Part shown: positions 26,709-36,168 of the stretch, piece after piece
Position numbering within the stretch: position 1 is the first letter of the stretch
How the letters are laid out: each line of letters opens with the position of its first letter
Translations under genes and position numbers: made by a program
Assembly: GCA_964453525.1 (NCBI GenBank)
Contig: CAYVOV010000020.1
Location: 22,066-86,065, forward strand
DNA: 64,000 nucleotides
From: CAYVOV01 sp964453525
Lineage (GTDB): Bacteria; Chloroflexota; Dehalococcoidia; Dehalococcoidales; UBA2162
Direction: 5' to 3'
The notes under the pieces: model-generated
What the model saw: the letters and a program-made list of their open reading frames with translations, nothing else
Told to the model about the DNA's origin: nothing
Databases searched by the model: none

Positions 26709-27476
26709 CTAGCTCTTATTCAATTGATAAATCAACTTCAGTCCTATCAGCGTCAGGTCAGGATTAACATGGTCAATCACTGCTGTCTCTCTGGCAATGA
26801 GCTCGGCGTAGCCGCCGGTTGCCACTACCGTTGCTTTTTCTCCAAGTTCTCCCTGGATACGGTTAACGACGCCTTCAATTAAGCCTGCATATCCGTAAAT
26901 AAGACCTGATTGAATGGCAGAAACGGTAGAGGTACCGATAACATGCTGAGGCCGGACAAGCTCCACACGGGGTAAGGCAGCCGTTTGAGTGAAGAGGGCT
27001 TCGGCAGCGATAGCTATTCCCGGTGCCACCGCTCCTCCCAGGTAATCACCTTCTTTTGAGAGCGTATCGAAGACAGTAGCCGTTCCCATGGCAACAACAA
27101 TTACCGGTTTATTATATAGACTGTTAGCTGCGGCTGCATTGGCAATGCGGTCAGAGCCAACTTCTCTCGGATTAGCAAAGCGGATACGGACTCCGCTTTT
27201 AATACCGGGGCCGACTACCAGTGGCGTGGTGTTGAAATAACGGCGAAACAGCTCAATAAAAGTGCTCCTTAACGGCGGGACAACACAGCTTAAAGCTACT
27301 TCATTAATATCCGAAGCCTTCAGTTCATGCTGCTGTAGAAGATTGAGCAGCAATACGGCATACTCGTCAGGCATCTGGTTAATTCTGGTATATATCCGCC
27401 AGGTAGCACGGAGCTCATCTCCGTCGAAAACTCCAAGCGTAATATTTGTATTCCCCATATCAACCGCCAGCAGCAT
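26709..27476 (-). CDS. coaX: Type III pantothenate kinase
   Basis: A 255-aa CoaX, the first step of CoA synthesis. DMGNTNITLGVFDG is the phosphate-1 motif of the ASKHA fold, GPGIKSGVRIRFANPREVGSDRIANA the pantothenate/PHOSPHATE-2 part, and VVATGGYAELIA the adenosine part. Type III enzymes are not feedback-inhibited by CoA (family knowledge). It is followed after 25 nt by coaC. An inverted repeat lies just upstream at 27489-27513. Confidence 0.95.
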   Translation of the reverse strand: MLLAVDMGNTNITLGVFDGDELRATWRIYTRINQMPDEYAVLLLNLLQQHELKASDINEVALSCVVPPLRSTFIELFRRYFNTTPLVVGPGIKSGVRIRFANPREVGSDRIANAAAANSLYNKPVIVVAMGTATVFDTLSKEGDYLGGAVAPGIAIAAEALFTQTAALPRVELVRPQHVIGTSTVSAIQSGLIYGYAGLIEGVVNRIQGELGEKATVVATGGYAELIARETAVIDHVNPDLTLIGLKLIYQLNKS

Positions 27477-27488
27477 TTCTTCCTCCTA

Positions 27489-27513
27489 GCATTATATCCA
27501 CCGGATATAATGC
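27489..27513. promoter_or_regulatory. 11-bp perfect inverted repeat upstream of coaX
   Basis: The arms 27489-27499 and 27503-27513 are perfectly complementary around ACC. Each arm contains TATAAT reading outward-compatible on opposite strands, so it could be a -10 region, an operator, or both. It lies 12 nt upstream of the coaX start, overlapping where the leader would be. Confidence 0.4.
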
Positions 27514-27593
27514 ATTATACCAGACAAATTGATACTTCACAGTCCGGATGCCCTAAAACGGTTAAATAAAAGACTGATTTTACAGTATATATA

Positions 27594-29150
27594 TCAGTTT
27601 TCTTTTAATCGCTTGATTACGACAGGCAACTCCGGCAAAAGGTCGCTGGCAATCATACCGGCATCACCCAGTCTTTCCCTGACAATTTCACCGGCCTGAC
27701 CGTGCAGGTAGACACCGCCGGCAGCGGCGTCAGCCGGAGTCAGGCCCTGTGCCGCCAGCCCGGCAATAGCCCCGGCCAGGACATCTCCCGTCCCGGCTGA
27801 TGCCAGTCCGGGGTTAGCCACCGGGTTGATTTTGAGTTGACCTTCAGGAGTGGCAATCACGGTACAGGCTCCTTTCAGAACAACCGTTTTCTGCCATTTC
27901 CGGGCTGCTTTTTCAGCGCTACCCATTCTATCCGCCTGCACTTCATCTATGGACATACCCGTCAGTCTTGCCATTTCTCCGGGATGCGGAGTAAGTATCG
28001 CATTATCAGCTAACTTCTGCCACCAGTCCGGTATTTTCGCCAGGACATTCAGCGCATCGGCGTCTAGAATTGTTTGCGGAATCAATATTCTTCCCTCAAG
28101 CAGCATAGAACTCAAGAACTCGACTACAGGTTCACTCTGCCCCAGGCCACATCCGATAAGCAGGACATCATAGTTGCCAATTTCCCCGCTTATTAGTTCG
28201 GCTGCCTGCGGAGAGATTATACCGGGACCGGCTTCCGGCAGTGGCAGATAGGTTACCTCGGTAAGCTTCGATGCCAGGACGGGCTGCAAACCGGCGGCCG
28301 TAGCCAGCATCACCAGACCGGCTCCCACCCTCATCGCGCCGTTGCAGGCCAGATAGGCAGCACCGATGTAGTTGATTGAGCCGGCAACAACCAGCACTCT
28401 GCCGAAAGTACCTTTATTCGCCCCGGAAGGGCGTTTGGGAAGAACCGACCTCGCCCACCCGGGAGTAATAAGCTCGATATTTACATCTTCTGCCAGGTAG
28501 GCCGGTATTCCGATATCGACCACGGTCACTCTGCCGGTGTATTCCAGTCCGGGAAGAGTGTACAGACCTAGCTTGGGGAAGCCGAGGGTAATCGTGTCAT
28601 CGGCAGACAGGCATACCGGGTCGACGTCTCCGGTGTCGGCATTCAGTCCTGACGGCGTATCAAGAGCGACTATATGGAGGCCCGGTTGTCTTTCCCTGGC
28701 TTCTTTGATTCTCAGCAGTGCCTGCGTGAAGATATCCGCAAGGGGACGATTACTGCCGGTCCCGAATAAGGCATCAATTACGGCATTGGCTGACAGTAGC
28801 TCTTCATCAAGTCGGTTCAGGTCCTCCTCATCCGCCACGTCCATACAGATTATATCACGTTCCTGGACCAGTTCGAGATTCCGGTCATTCTCCCGCCTCC
28901 GGTTAAACAGGTACAGGCTTACTTTCGCCCCCCAGTCGTGAAGGTATCGAGCCGCCACCAGTCCGTCACCGCCGTTGTTGCCGGGTCCGATGAGAATGAT
29001 AATATGTTGGCTCTCTATGACACCAAGGATTATCCTGACCTCTTCAGCCACAGCTTTACCGGCATTTTCCATAAGAACGCTGGTAGGCAGACCAATCTTC
29101 TCGCATTCCCTGTCTATCTGCCTCACTTTGTCAGCGGTGATAATCTTCAC
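27594..29150 (-). CDS. nnr: Bifunctional NAD(P)H-hydrate epimerase / dehydratase
   Basis: A 518-aa metabolite-repair enzyme fixing damaged NAD(P)HX. The N-terminal YjeF_N epimerase domain (about 1-215) contains GPGNNGGDGLVAARYL and LDTPSGLNADTG. The C-terminal ribokinase-like ADP/ATP-dependent dehydratase (about 225-515) has LTPHPGEMARLTG and NPGLASAGTGDVLAG. Length matches the fused bacterial form. Confidence 0.95.
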   Translation of the reverse strand: MKIITADKVRQIDRECEKIGLPTSVLMENAGKAVAEEVRIILGVIESQHIIILIGPGNNGGDGLVAARYLHDWGAKVSLYLFNRRRENDRNLELVQERDIICMDVADEEDLNRLDEELLSANAVIDALFGTGSNRPLADIFTQALLRIKEARERQPGLHIVALDTPSGLNADTGDVDPVCLSADDTITLGFPKLGLYTLPGLEYTGRVTVVDIGIPAYLAEDVNIELITPGWARSVLPKRPSGANKGTFGRVLVVAGSINYIGAAYLACNGAMRVGAGLVMLATAAGLQPVLASKLTEVTYLPLPEAGPGIISPQAAELISGEIGNYDVLLIGCGLGQSEPVVEFLSSMLLEGRILIPQTILDADALNVLAKIPDWWQKLADNAILTPHPGEMARLTGMSIDEVQADRMGSAEKAARKWQKTVVLKGACTVIATPEGQLKINPVANPGLASAGTGDVLAGAIAGLAAQGLTPADAAAGGVYLHGQAGEIVRERLGDAGMIASDLLPELPVVIKRLKEN

Positions 29151-29269
29151 CGGTCCACACCTCAGTTACTATTGGTAATCTGAGTGTAGCAATATCACAG
29201 GCTGCGGTCAATACTATTATGTAACTCTGCCTTTCCTGTACCTCTCTCTTTTAAAGATTCTCCTGTCCC

Positions 29270-30580
29270 TTACCGTAGTATTTCTCGTAAACTCCTTATC
29301 TCGTTGCTGCTGTATTCCACAGGATTCTCCCGGTGCCAAAAGTCTTTATCATTGATTACCTCTTCGCGGTTAATAATATAAGTACCGGGACTGAGCTCAC
29401 TGATTATTTTTTTATCAAGGCAGTAGCCAATAAAATCGTGAAGTCTCCTGTTAAAAGAAGCCTCCGTTTTCAGCCTGTCGTCCAGACGCAAGTTGTCATT
29501 ATCGAGCCTCTCAACCATTAACGCCAGTTCTTCAGCAAGCTCATCCAAGTGAACAGTATCATTGCCCTCCTCCAGCTTCCTGACAAAGTGGTCGCTTCCC
29601 AGTTGCCCCATCGTTACCGGTCCCAGACCGATAATGCTTCGCTGCACCAGCTTTTCCAGTGCCGTTTTTCTAAGTTCCCGGGGTCCTATAATTTCCTCAC
29701 CTATGCCCACATAAACCCTCATCCGGCCTCTGGTCATAAAATCATAGGTTGTATTTACCGGTAGAATTCTTGTATCCTCTCTCGTCATAGACAGCAACCG
29801 GTATAATCCGCTCTTTACCGGCCAGAATCGTCCATCCGGGGAAAGGTGTCCTTCAGGTGCCAGTAAACAGATACCACCCTCATCCAGTATATCGGCAAAT
29901 ACCTGGAGCTGCTTCCCTATCACCTCCAGCGAATACTTTCTTACCTTCTGCGAAAGACCTTCCTGCAGGATACCGACATCCGAAAATTGCTGGTGAAAGG
30001 CACAATAATCATAGCCAAGGAAATCCGTCACCGAAAGCTCGCTTATGTCCCCGACGTGCGGCTTACCTGAAAGCCTGGCAAGCTCTTCGAGCTCTCCGCG
30101 CCGTACCACTTCCCCCAGTTTGAGGTCTCCGGCAACCTGGATAACATCCCGCAGCAGGGGAGCCATCCGCTTCTGTACCAGGTGAGAGATAGGGTGTGCC
30201 CTGAAAGCTCGCATGAGGACGGCAATATTCACCCGGTGAATAATCCTCCCAACCAGACCCGGGATGAGAAAGTGGGCACTCAGGAATCCGGGGTCGAACA
30301 GGTCGTCTCTGGCGATGAAGTGCATTCTGAGTTTATTTTTGAACAGTGTCCGGCGCAGGTGGAGAATCGGAGTGGCAATTATGATATCCAGGTCCCTTTT
30401 ATGATTGATAGTTACCAGAGTAGACGGGGACGCCGTGTAGTTATGCAGGCCGCTTACTTTAATGTCATAGAGAAGCGGGAACATAAAGTAAAAAACACAG
30501 GCAAGCCAGTTGGTAAAGACAGTTCCTGCAATATTACCCAATTGGCGACGGATATAATTCAAGTTGATATCCTCATCCAA
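29270..30580 (-). CDS. PlsC-like phospholipid acyltransferase
   Basis: A 436-aa protein. An N-terminal hydrophobic segment (22-40) is followed by acyltransferase motif I NHKRDLD (H60...D65) and motif III PEGHLSPDG (from residue 242). These define the glycerolipid acyltransferase superfamily that moves acyl chains onto lysophospholipids or glycerol-3-phosphate. It is much longer than ordinary PlsC (about 240 aa), with an extra C-terminal region of about 130 residues of unknown function. It is membrane-associated. The exact substrate is not deduced. Confidence 0.8.
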   Translation of the reverse strand: MDEDINLNYIRRQLGNIAGTVFTNWLACVFYFMFPLLYDIKVSGLHNYTASPSTLVTINHKRDLDIIIATPILHLRRTLFKNKLRMHFIARDDLFDPGFLSAHFLIPGLVGRIIHRVNIAVLMRAFRAHPISHLVQKRMAPLLRDVIQVAGDLKLGEVVRRGELEELARLSGKPHVGDISELSVTDFLGYDYCAFHQQFSDVGILQEGLSQKVRKYSLEVIGKQLQVFADILDEGGICLLAPEGHLSPDGRFWPVKSGLYRLLSMTREDTRILPVNTTYDFMTRGRMRVYVGIGEEIIGPRELRKTALEKLVQRSIIGLGPVTMGQLGSDHFVRKLEEGNDTVHLDELAEELALMVERLDNDNLRLDDRLKTEASFNRRLHDFIGYCLDKKIISELSPGTYIINREEVINDKDFWHRENPVEYSSNEIRSLREILR

Positions 30581-30767
30581 TATCGGTACTACATAGAACG
30601 ACGGCAGCTAATAGAAAACATTCACTCTCTGATGCTGTACATAGTAACTCTAGGTATTAAAATTGTCAATATGGTAACAAATTACACACTCTTTATTTGA
30701 AAAGAGGTACAGGGGGCTAACGAAGATGGAATGCCATCAACTGAAAAACAGGCTTCTTTTTCAGTTG

Positions 30768-32171
30768 CTACAGGTCGAGCACTTTGCCCGGATTCAGGAT
30801 ATTATTCGGGTCGAAAGTCAGCTTAATCCTTTTCATCAGGTCAATCTTGCCCGCATCTTCGGCCGCAGAGAAGTAGTCTTTTTTAGAATACCCCAGGCCG
30901 TGCTCTCCTGATATCGTTCCACCCAGCGCTATTCCCGCCCCGTAGATAGCGGTGAAAAGCTCACGCACCGTTTCTTCCGAATCTTTCGACCGCTGCCCGA
31001 GAGGATGAAGATGGACATTGCCGTCCCCGGCATGCCCATAGGCAACAAGTGTTATTCCGCGTTCCGCCGCTATTTCCTTTGCCTTCTCGACGAATTCGGC
31101 GATTTTACTCCGGGGCACGACGACATCGGCTATATCCAGCATACCGTAGTGTCCGATAACGGAATAAAATTTCTCCCTGATATCAAGCAGATTTCTCTTG
31201 GCAGCGTCCCCTTTGGGGAGAAAGATATCAGCAGCACCACGCCCAAGGCAGATATCCCCGATTTTCTCCGCCAGGTTAAATATCTCATCTTCACTATCCG
31301 CCTCAACGAATATCAGTAAAAAGGCATTATGACCATGGAATGGAGTTTCGGCACTGATATAGTCCTCTACCATCTCAATAATATCCTTCTCCACAAATTC
31401 TATCCCCACAGGCAGAATACCGGCTTTAAGTATCTCAGGTACTGCACCAATGGCATCACTCAGACTGTCAAAGGGAATTAGCAGGATTTCCTGTTTACCC
31501 GGAGCCAGGATGAGTTTCAGGATTATCTTCGTAATTACCGCCAGCGTGCCTTCCGAGCCGACAATCAACTGGGTCAGGTCATAGCCGGTTGAAGATTTTA
31601 CGTATTTCCCGCCGGTGTTTATTACCTCCCCGTTGGCAAGCACTGCTTCCAGCCCCAGCACTGCCTGCCGGGTAACCCCGTATTTAACCGCTCTCATACC
31701 ACCGGCATTGGTGGCAACATTGCCTCCGATTGTAGCACTGGTCTCGCCGGGATAAGGCGGGTAGAAGAGCCCCTGTTCTTCGGCTGCCTGAAAGAACTTT
31801 GAAAGGATGACTCCAGGCTCGATAACAGCGATAAAGTTATCCCTATCTATCTCAAGAATTCTATTCATTTTCTCCAGGGAAAGGACAATTCCCCCGTTCA
31901 ACGGCACAGCGCCGCCGGACAGCCCGCTGCCGGCTCCCCTGGGTGTTACAGGAATTCTCATTTCATTCGCCAGTTTCATTATGGCGGAAACCGCCGATGT
32001 GTTTTCAGGCATGACAACAACCTCAGGCAATACCGGCTTCACTCCCGGCATCTCGTCGCGGTCATAGTTTCTTCTGTCATTACCGGTTAAAACGTTGCTG
32101 CTGCCGACTATCCCGGCTAGAAGAGCCAGCACTTCATCCGTTACTTTTGCATATTTACCTTCGTTCTTCAT
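30768..32171 (-). CDS. FAD-linked oxidase, GlcD/D-lactate dehydrogenase type
   Basis: A 467-aa flavoprotein of the VAO family. The FAD-binding PCMH domain (about 45-220) has TPRGAGSGLSGGAVP and PGETSATIGGNVATNAGG, and the C-terminal FAD-oxidase domain ends with GHAGDGNVHLHPLG and SGEHGLGYSKK. It probably oxidises D-lactate, glycolate or another 2-hydroxy acid. No Fe-S GlcF subunit is adjacent, so the electron acceptor is unknown. Confidence 0.9.
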   Translation of the reverse strand: MKNEGKYAKVTDEVLALLAGIVGSSNVLTGNDRRNYDRDEMPGVKPVLPEVVVMPENTSAVSAIMKLANEMRIPVTPRGAGSGLSGGAVPLNGGIVLSLEKMNRILEIDRDNFIAVIEPGVILSKFFQAAEEQGLFYPPYPGETSATIGGNVATNAGGMRAVKYGVTRQAVLGLEAVLANGEVINTGGKYVKSSTGYDLTQLIVGSEGTLAVITKIILKLILAPGKQEILLIPFDSLSDAIGAVPEILKAGILPVGIEFVEKDIIEMVEDYISAETPFHGHNAFLLIFVEADSEDEIFNLAEKIGDICLGRGAADIFLPKGDAAKRNLLDIREKFYSVIGHYGMLDIADVVVPRSKIAEFVEKAKEIAAERGITLVAYGHAGDGNVHLHPLGQRSKDSEETVRELFTAIYGAGIALGGTISGEHGLGYSKKDYFSAAEDAGKIDLMKRIKLTFDPNNILNPGKVLDL

Positions 32172-32199
32172 CTGAGTTCTTTTACCTTATATCCTTTTT

Positions 32200-32682
32200 T
32201 TATCTAGCTCCAGCCGAATCCTTCTTCAACTTCTTAAGTTTTTCGGTCATCGCCTTCCAGTGGGTGCCCTTCCAGTATATTCGGTGGCAGGAAGGACACT
32301 CCATATAATCACTCTGTGTCTCAAAAACATAAGGCGGGACTCTGTCTTTAACCTGTTCTTCCGTTCTTTTCTCGAGCTGCCGGTTACATTCCAGACATAT
32401 TGTAAATAGCCCTTCCTCCCAGTTGAAGTCCAGAGATTCAATTATCTGCCGTATCTGCTCTTCAGGTTTATCGCTCCGGATATGAACGGCTTTTAACCGT
32501 CCACTGGTTACCACTCCCATCTTCATAATCCCGGTATCCCTGGTGATAATCACCCTGTCTTCGTTCAGAGCGGTAATTATCATCTGCCAGTCATCATCAC
32601 CGGTGAAGAACACGGTATCGCACCCCATCATTCTCAGCCATTTAGCCAGCTTGCCCACATTATGGTCAACAATGAATTTCAT
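32200..32682 (-). CDS. Mut7-C PIN-like ribonuclease with zinc ribbon
   Basis: A 160-aa protein of the Mut7-C (DUF82) family. It opens MKFIVDHNVGKLAKWLRMMGCDT with catalytic D6, then ITRDTGIMKM with D49 (PIN-like acidic residues), and ends with a zinc ribbon (C96, C99, C129, C132). A nuclease role on RNA is expected from the fold. It lies 28 nt upstream of the GlcD-like gene on the same strand. Confidence 0.85.
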   Translation of the reverse strand: MKFIVDHNVGKLAKWLRMMGCDTVFFTGDDDWQMIITALNEDRVIITRDTGIMKMGVVTSGRLKAVHIRSDKPEEQIRQIIESLDFNWEEGLFTICLECNRQLEKRTEEQVKDRVPPYVFETQSDYMECPSCHRIYWKGTHWKAMTEKLKKLKKDSAGAR

Positions 32683-32892
32683 TTATTATATTGAACCCCA
32701 TCCCCTGTATCCCCTTCCCCTTCCCCTTGGAAAGGGGAGTTATTCTTATGAGAAGGACTTCGTCCCTCTCAACTCCCTTTTATTTATTTCTCTCCTCCGG
32801 GACACCGCGTCATCAGTATCTAAAAATATAATTCTTTCGGAACGATGCTTTAATACCAGGCCTTTCAAACCGTGGGACTATTAACTCATCAC

Positions 32893-33282
32893 TCATCTAC
32901 TGTCAGATTTTTGCGCCGCAGTATTCATCTGGAACGTCCTGTAGTTATATACCTGTTCTTCAAAACCAAGGTGTTTCCAGAACTCGAGTGCCTCTTCATT
33001 GCTATCCAGCACAAAAACCCTGTACTTATTTATTCTTTTCGTACGCAATATCTCAATACATTTATTCACCAGTTCTCTGGCAATACCCTGTTTTCTGAAT
33101 TCCTTCTTTACCGCCAGGTGATGGATATACCCTCTTCTGCCATCATGACTGCATTTAACTGTCGCTATTATTTCATTCTCATACTCGTCATCATCGCTGA
33201 CATATATACCTTCACAGCTTTTCCAGAAATCAATTAGTTCGCTATACCTGTCCAATTGCATCTCAACGGTTTCATAATTCAT
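32893..33282 (-). CDS. GNAT N-acetyltransferase
   Basis: A 129-aa acetyltransferase with HHLAVKKEFRKQGIARELVNKCIE (acetyl-CoA loop RxQGIA) and LDSNEEALEFWKHLGFEEQ. A 210-nt gap to the Mut7-C gene holds C/T-rich repeat-like DNA (32699-32793). It lies 14 nt downstream of the MBL gene, so probably one transcript. The substrate is unknown. Confidence 0.85.
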   Translation of the reverse strand: MNYETVEMQLDRYSELIDFWKSCEGIYVSDDDEYENEIIATVKCSHDGRRGYIHHLAVKKEFRKQGIARELVNKCIEILRTKRINKYRVFVLDSNEEALEFWKHLGFEEQVYNYRTFQMNTAAQKSDSR

Positions 33283-33296
33283 TGCTACACCCGCCG

Positions 33297-34064
33297 TTAC
33301 AGTTGAAGTTGCATCCCTTCATAACCCGGCACAATTGAAATACCGAGTTCTTCATTGACCTCAGCTATCTCCTGCTTTATCTCATCCTCCAGTCCCGGGC
33401 TTATGTGGATGGCTACCACCCCGGGCAGGTACCCTTTTTTCTCCTTGAAGGAAATCAACTCCTCTTTTATCAGCTCCGGGGTAAAATGCATCTTTCTTCT
33501 ACCGAATTCCGTAAACCGGTTTGAGGCAGTACACTCTATCACTATGAGCTTCGGCAAAACCCACTGCCAGCAGTCTTTCAGTCCCGGACCGCTATCCCCG
33601 GTGAAAAACACCGCTTTCCCTTCCGGAGAGGTAACCTGGTAGCCAACTGAAGGTACGGAGTGGTTAACCGGTACCGCCAGGACATCATAGCTGTCAATCT
33701 GAAAAGCCCTGTACGGCTCTATCACGGTGAAATTAATCGTCGGCTTCTCTTCAGGCAGCTTCATGAAGTTGTTGTAAAAATTTCCATCAAACAGATATAC
33801 AAGGGCATCTAATACAGCCGATGTAGAGTAGATATTCAGGGTAGCACGGCCAAGGTAGAAATTCATTGCCAGTGCCGGGACATCCCTGATATGGTCATAG
33901 TGCTGGTGAGTAAGCAGTACTGCTTTGAGTTCAAGTTGAGCCGGTATGGTCAGACTGGAGGTAAGACTACCGGCATCGAGGGCAAGCCGGTCATCGATTA
34001 GCAGTCCGCTCAGTCTGGCAATGTCCGATTCGCAGTTGTGAGCTCCGAGAATTCTAATATCCAT
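33297..34064 (-). CDS. MBL-fold hydrolase, class II cAMP phosphodiesterase-like
   Basis: A 255-aa metallo-beta-lactamase-fold protein. The metal motif HQHYDH is at residues 53-58, FFTGDSGPG supplies a bridging Asp, and a late His lies in VVAIHISPG. The opening (MDIRILGAHNCES..., LLIDDRLALDAGSLTSSL) resembles class II cyclic nucleotide phosphodiesterases and RNase Z-like enzymes. A nucleotide phosphodiester substrate is plausible but not shown. Confidence 0.75.
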   Translation of the reverse strand: MDIRILGAHNCESDIARLSGLLIDDRLALDAGSLTSSLTIPAQLELKAVLLTHQHYDHIRDVPALAMNFYLGRATLNIYSTSAVLDALVYLFDGNFYNNFMKLPEEKPTINFTVIEPYRAFQIDSYDVLAVPVNHSVPSVGYQVTSPEGKAVFFTGDSGPGLKDCWQWVLPKLIVIECTASNRFTEFGRRKMHFTPELIKEELISFKEKKGYLPGVVAIHISPGLEDEIKQEIAEVNEELGISIVPGYEGMQLQL

Positions 34065-34085
34065 CCACGCTGTCCTGTAGTTAGC

Positions 34086-34778
34086 TCAACCGACATCTAT
34101 GGAGAAAGGAGTGAAGTTCGTTTCGTAGTCGTAAGTATCGATTGATTCTTTTTTCTTCAGGTAATTTACCACTGCATATGTAAAAGGAGTGGCGATTATT
34201 TCGTATCCGACCTTCCCTATCCAGAGAGCGATACTGGCAATAGCGACAAACTTCGGCTCGAAAAGCCCGATATAGGCAAGAGGAATAAAAACTATGGCAT
34301 CTAGCAGCTGGGCTATCACAGTTGAGCCGATTGTTCTGAACCAGAGAAAGCGCCCTTTCGTTCTTATCTTCAACCTGGCCAGGACAAAGGAGTTGCTGAA
34401 TTCTCCAACCAGGTAAGCCACAAAGGAAGCGAATAATATCCGGGGGACATAACCGAGGATACGCTCGTAAGACTGCTGCCCGTCCCAGAGCGGATTCGCC
34501 GGCAAAACCTGACCTATCCAGATAGCAATAACGGCAATGAGATTACAGATAAAACCCAGCCAGATAACCCTTCGGGCAAGCCGGTATCCGTAGACCTCAG
34601 TAAGAATATCACCGACGATATAACTCAGTGGAAAAATAACTATTGCCGCCGGCAGCGGTACGGGAATATTGAGAACACTGAAACCGAGACCTATCGGCTT
34701 GATAACAATAATATTGGCTGTAATCAGGCAGGTAATAAAAATAGCGGTGATGATAACAAATCTATGTGAGACGTTCAT
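34086..34778 (-). CDS. Queuosine precursor transporter (YhhQ/DUF165)
   Basis: A 230-aa integral membrane protein with about six helices. VSHRFVIITAIFITCLITANI, PLSYIVGDILTEVYGY and GEFSNSFVLARLKIRTKGRFLWFRTIGSTVIAQLLDA are signature segments of the vitamin-uptake-like QPTR family that imports queuine or preQ precursors. I start at ATG 34778; a longer frame extends into corA and its first 37 residues look non-family. Its precursor salvage role is family knowledge. Confidence 0.9.
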   Translation of the reverse strand: MNVSHRFVIITAIFITCLITANIIVIKPIGLGFSVLNIPVPLPAAIVIFPLSYIVGDILTEVYGYRLARRVIWLGFICNLIAVIAIWIGQVLPANPLWDGQQSYERILGYVPRILFASFVAYLVGEFSNSFVLARLKIRTKGRFLWFRTIGSTVIAQLLDAIVFIPLAYIGLFEPKFVAIASIALWIGKVGYEIIATPFTYAVVNYLKKKESIDTYDYETNFTPFSIDVG

Positions 34779-34818
34779 TTTTTCAAACAAAATTATGGCT
34801 GGGTAGAAGTGTTTTACA

Positions 34819-35778
34819 TTAAATCCAGTGGTGACGGCGGAAGAAGAAAAGCATACCGCCGATAATGACAATACATATTGCCAATACATATAATGCCGAG
34901 AACGGAGAGCCGTCGGTACCGAATGGTCCCAGCGGAATATTCATCCCGAAGATACTTGCCACCACGGTAATCGGCAGGAGAATGGTGGCAATAATCGTCA
35001 GCATTCGCATCACCTCATTGGTGCGGTTCGTTGCCACTGAATCGTGCGTATCGGAGAGCCCTTCGATTATCTCCTTGTACTCATCAAGGCCATCCCATAT
35101 CTTATTCAGATGGTCAACCATGTCACCAAAGTAAACGTTCAAATCCATTTTTGTGAAACGGCGAACCTTCGGCTCCAGGCTGCCGATAACTGACCGCATC
35201 GGCCAGATGATACGGCGGAAGGCAATTACATCGCGCCGGAGTATTGAGATTTCCCTTATCGCCTTCGGCATTTCCTCGGAGAAAATATCTTCTTCAACCT
35301 TTTCAATATTGTCACCAATTTTGCTTAATATCGGCAGACAGTAGTCAACCAGCCGGTCAATTACCCGGTACAACAGGTAGCCGGAGCCCTGATTGAAATG
35401 CTCTTCCCGGGTCTCTTCGTTAAGCTGGCAGTCCAGGAAAAGTTTTACCAGCGGTTTGAGGTCGCCTTTATGCAGGGTAATCAGATATTTTTCGCCGATA
35501 AAGACGGACATCTGGCTGGGAGTGGTCACCCGAGCCTCAGGATTGAACACGGGAAAGTGAAAGACAAGAAACAGGTAATCTTTATACTCATCTATCTTCG
35601 GACGCTGTATCCGGCTGAGACAGTCATCCAGGTCCAGGGGATGGAAAGGATAATTATCAGCCAGAAAATCAGTTTCATTTTGGGTTGGCTGTTCAATATT
35701 AATCCAGGTTAGCTCTCCCCAGGCAACCGACTCCACATTCAGTTCCCGCTGCTTCTTAGTTTCCTTTGAAGTGGTCAT
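34819..35778 (-). CDS. corA: CorA-family magnesium transporter
   Basis: A 319-aa protein: a large cytoplasmic domain (1-255), then two C-terminal membrane helices separated by the FGMNIPLGP loop (GMN motif, the Mg2+ selectivity filter). It ends in a basic tail RRHHWI. It transports Mg2+ or a related divalent ion. The next gene downstream on the strand is the queuosine transporter, 40 nt away. Confidence 0.95.
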   Translation of the reverse strand: MTTSKETKKQRELNVESVAWGELTWINIEQPTQNETDFLADNYPFHPLDLDDCLSRIQRPKIDEYKDYLFLVFHFPVFNPEARVTTPSQMSVFIGEKYLITLHKGDLKPLVKLFLDCQLNEETREEHFNQGSGYLLYRVIDRLVDYCLPILSKIGDNIEKVEEDIFSEEMPKAIREISILRRDVIAFRRIIWPMRSVIGSLEPKVRRFTKMDLNVYFGDMVDHLNKIWDGLDEYKEIIEGLSDTHDSVATNRTNEVMRMLTIIATILLPITVVASIFGMNIPLGPFGTDGSPFSALYVLAICIVIIGGMLFFFRRHHWI

Positions 35779-35945
35779 AATTCACCCTTCCCGTATACAA
35801 GGTTTGGTAGCGGCAATTCTATTTATTCTACCACAACTTCTTCCCGGTTATGGTCCCTTATGTAAATATGGATAAATATTCCCGCATATTATATATCATT
35901 TTATCCGGGAATGTAACCAGTACGGAAAAATATGGTTTTGTCACC

Positions 35946-36076
35946 ATTTGGTTGGTATTTTTTACCTCACCCCTTGCCCCTCTCCAGCCAGAACCATTCT
36001 AAAGGAGCGAAAAGTACTCTTGGCTGGAGAGGGGGACAAAGGGGGTGAGCACTTCTTTCAACCGAACCCGAACGGC
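35946..36076. repeat. MITE-like palindromic element, copy A
   Basis: About 130 bp, non-coding. Ends are ATTTGGTTGG on the left and CAACCGAAC on the right. The core arms 35977-35990 and 36021-36034 are a perfect 14-bp inverted repeat with a 30-nt loop, and a CTCACCCC / GGGGGTGAG pair lies outside them. Copies B, C and D share this plan. It has no transposase. Confidence 0.8.
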
Positions 36077-36129
36077 ATTTAAAATATCAAGCCAGTCGAT
36101 TCAGCCCCTCAGGAACTAACCTAATAGAA

Positions 36130-36159
36130 TTGACAGTCAGCCTGAAATTATGCTACATT
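36130..36159 (+). promoter_or_regulatory. tRNA promoter
   Basis: TTGACA at 36130 and TACATT at 36154, spacer 18. The predicted start lies a few bases before the tRNA at 36169. Confidence 0.6.
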
Positions 36160-36168
36160 TTGCCCGAT

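Noticed and set aside
32699..32793. C/T-rich stretch as a further MITE copy
   Set aside because: Has CCCCTT/AAGGGG pairing but lacks the family ends, so it is not counted as a copy.
34779..34889. 37-residue N-terminal extension of the queuosine transporter
   Set aside because: Overlaps corA and has no family similarity; ATG 34778 fits the known start.
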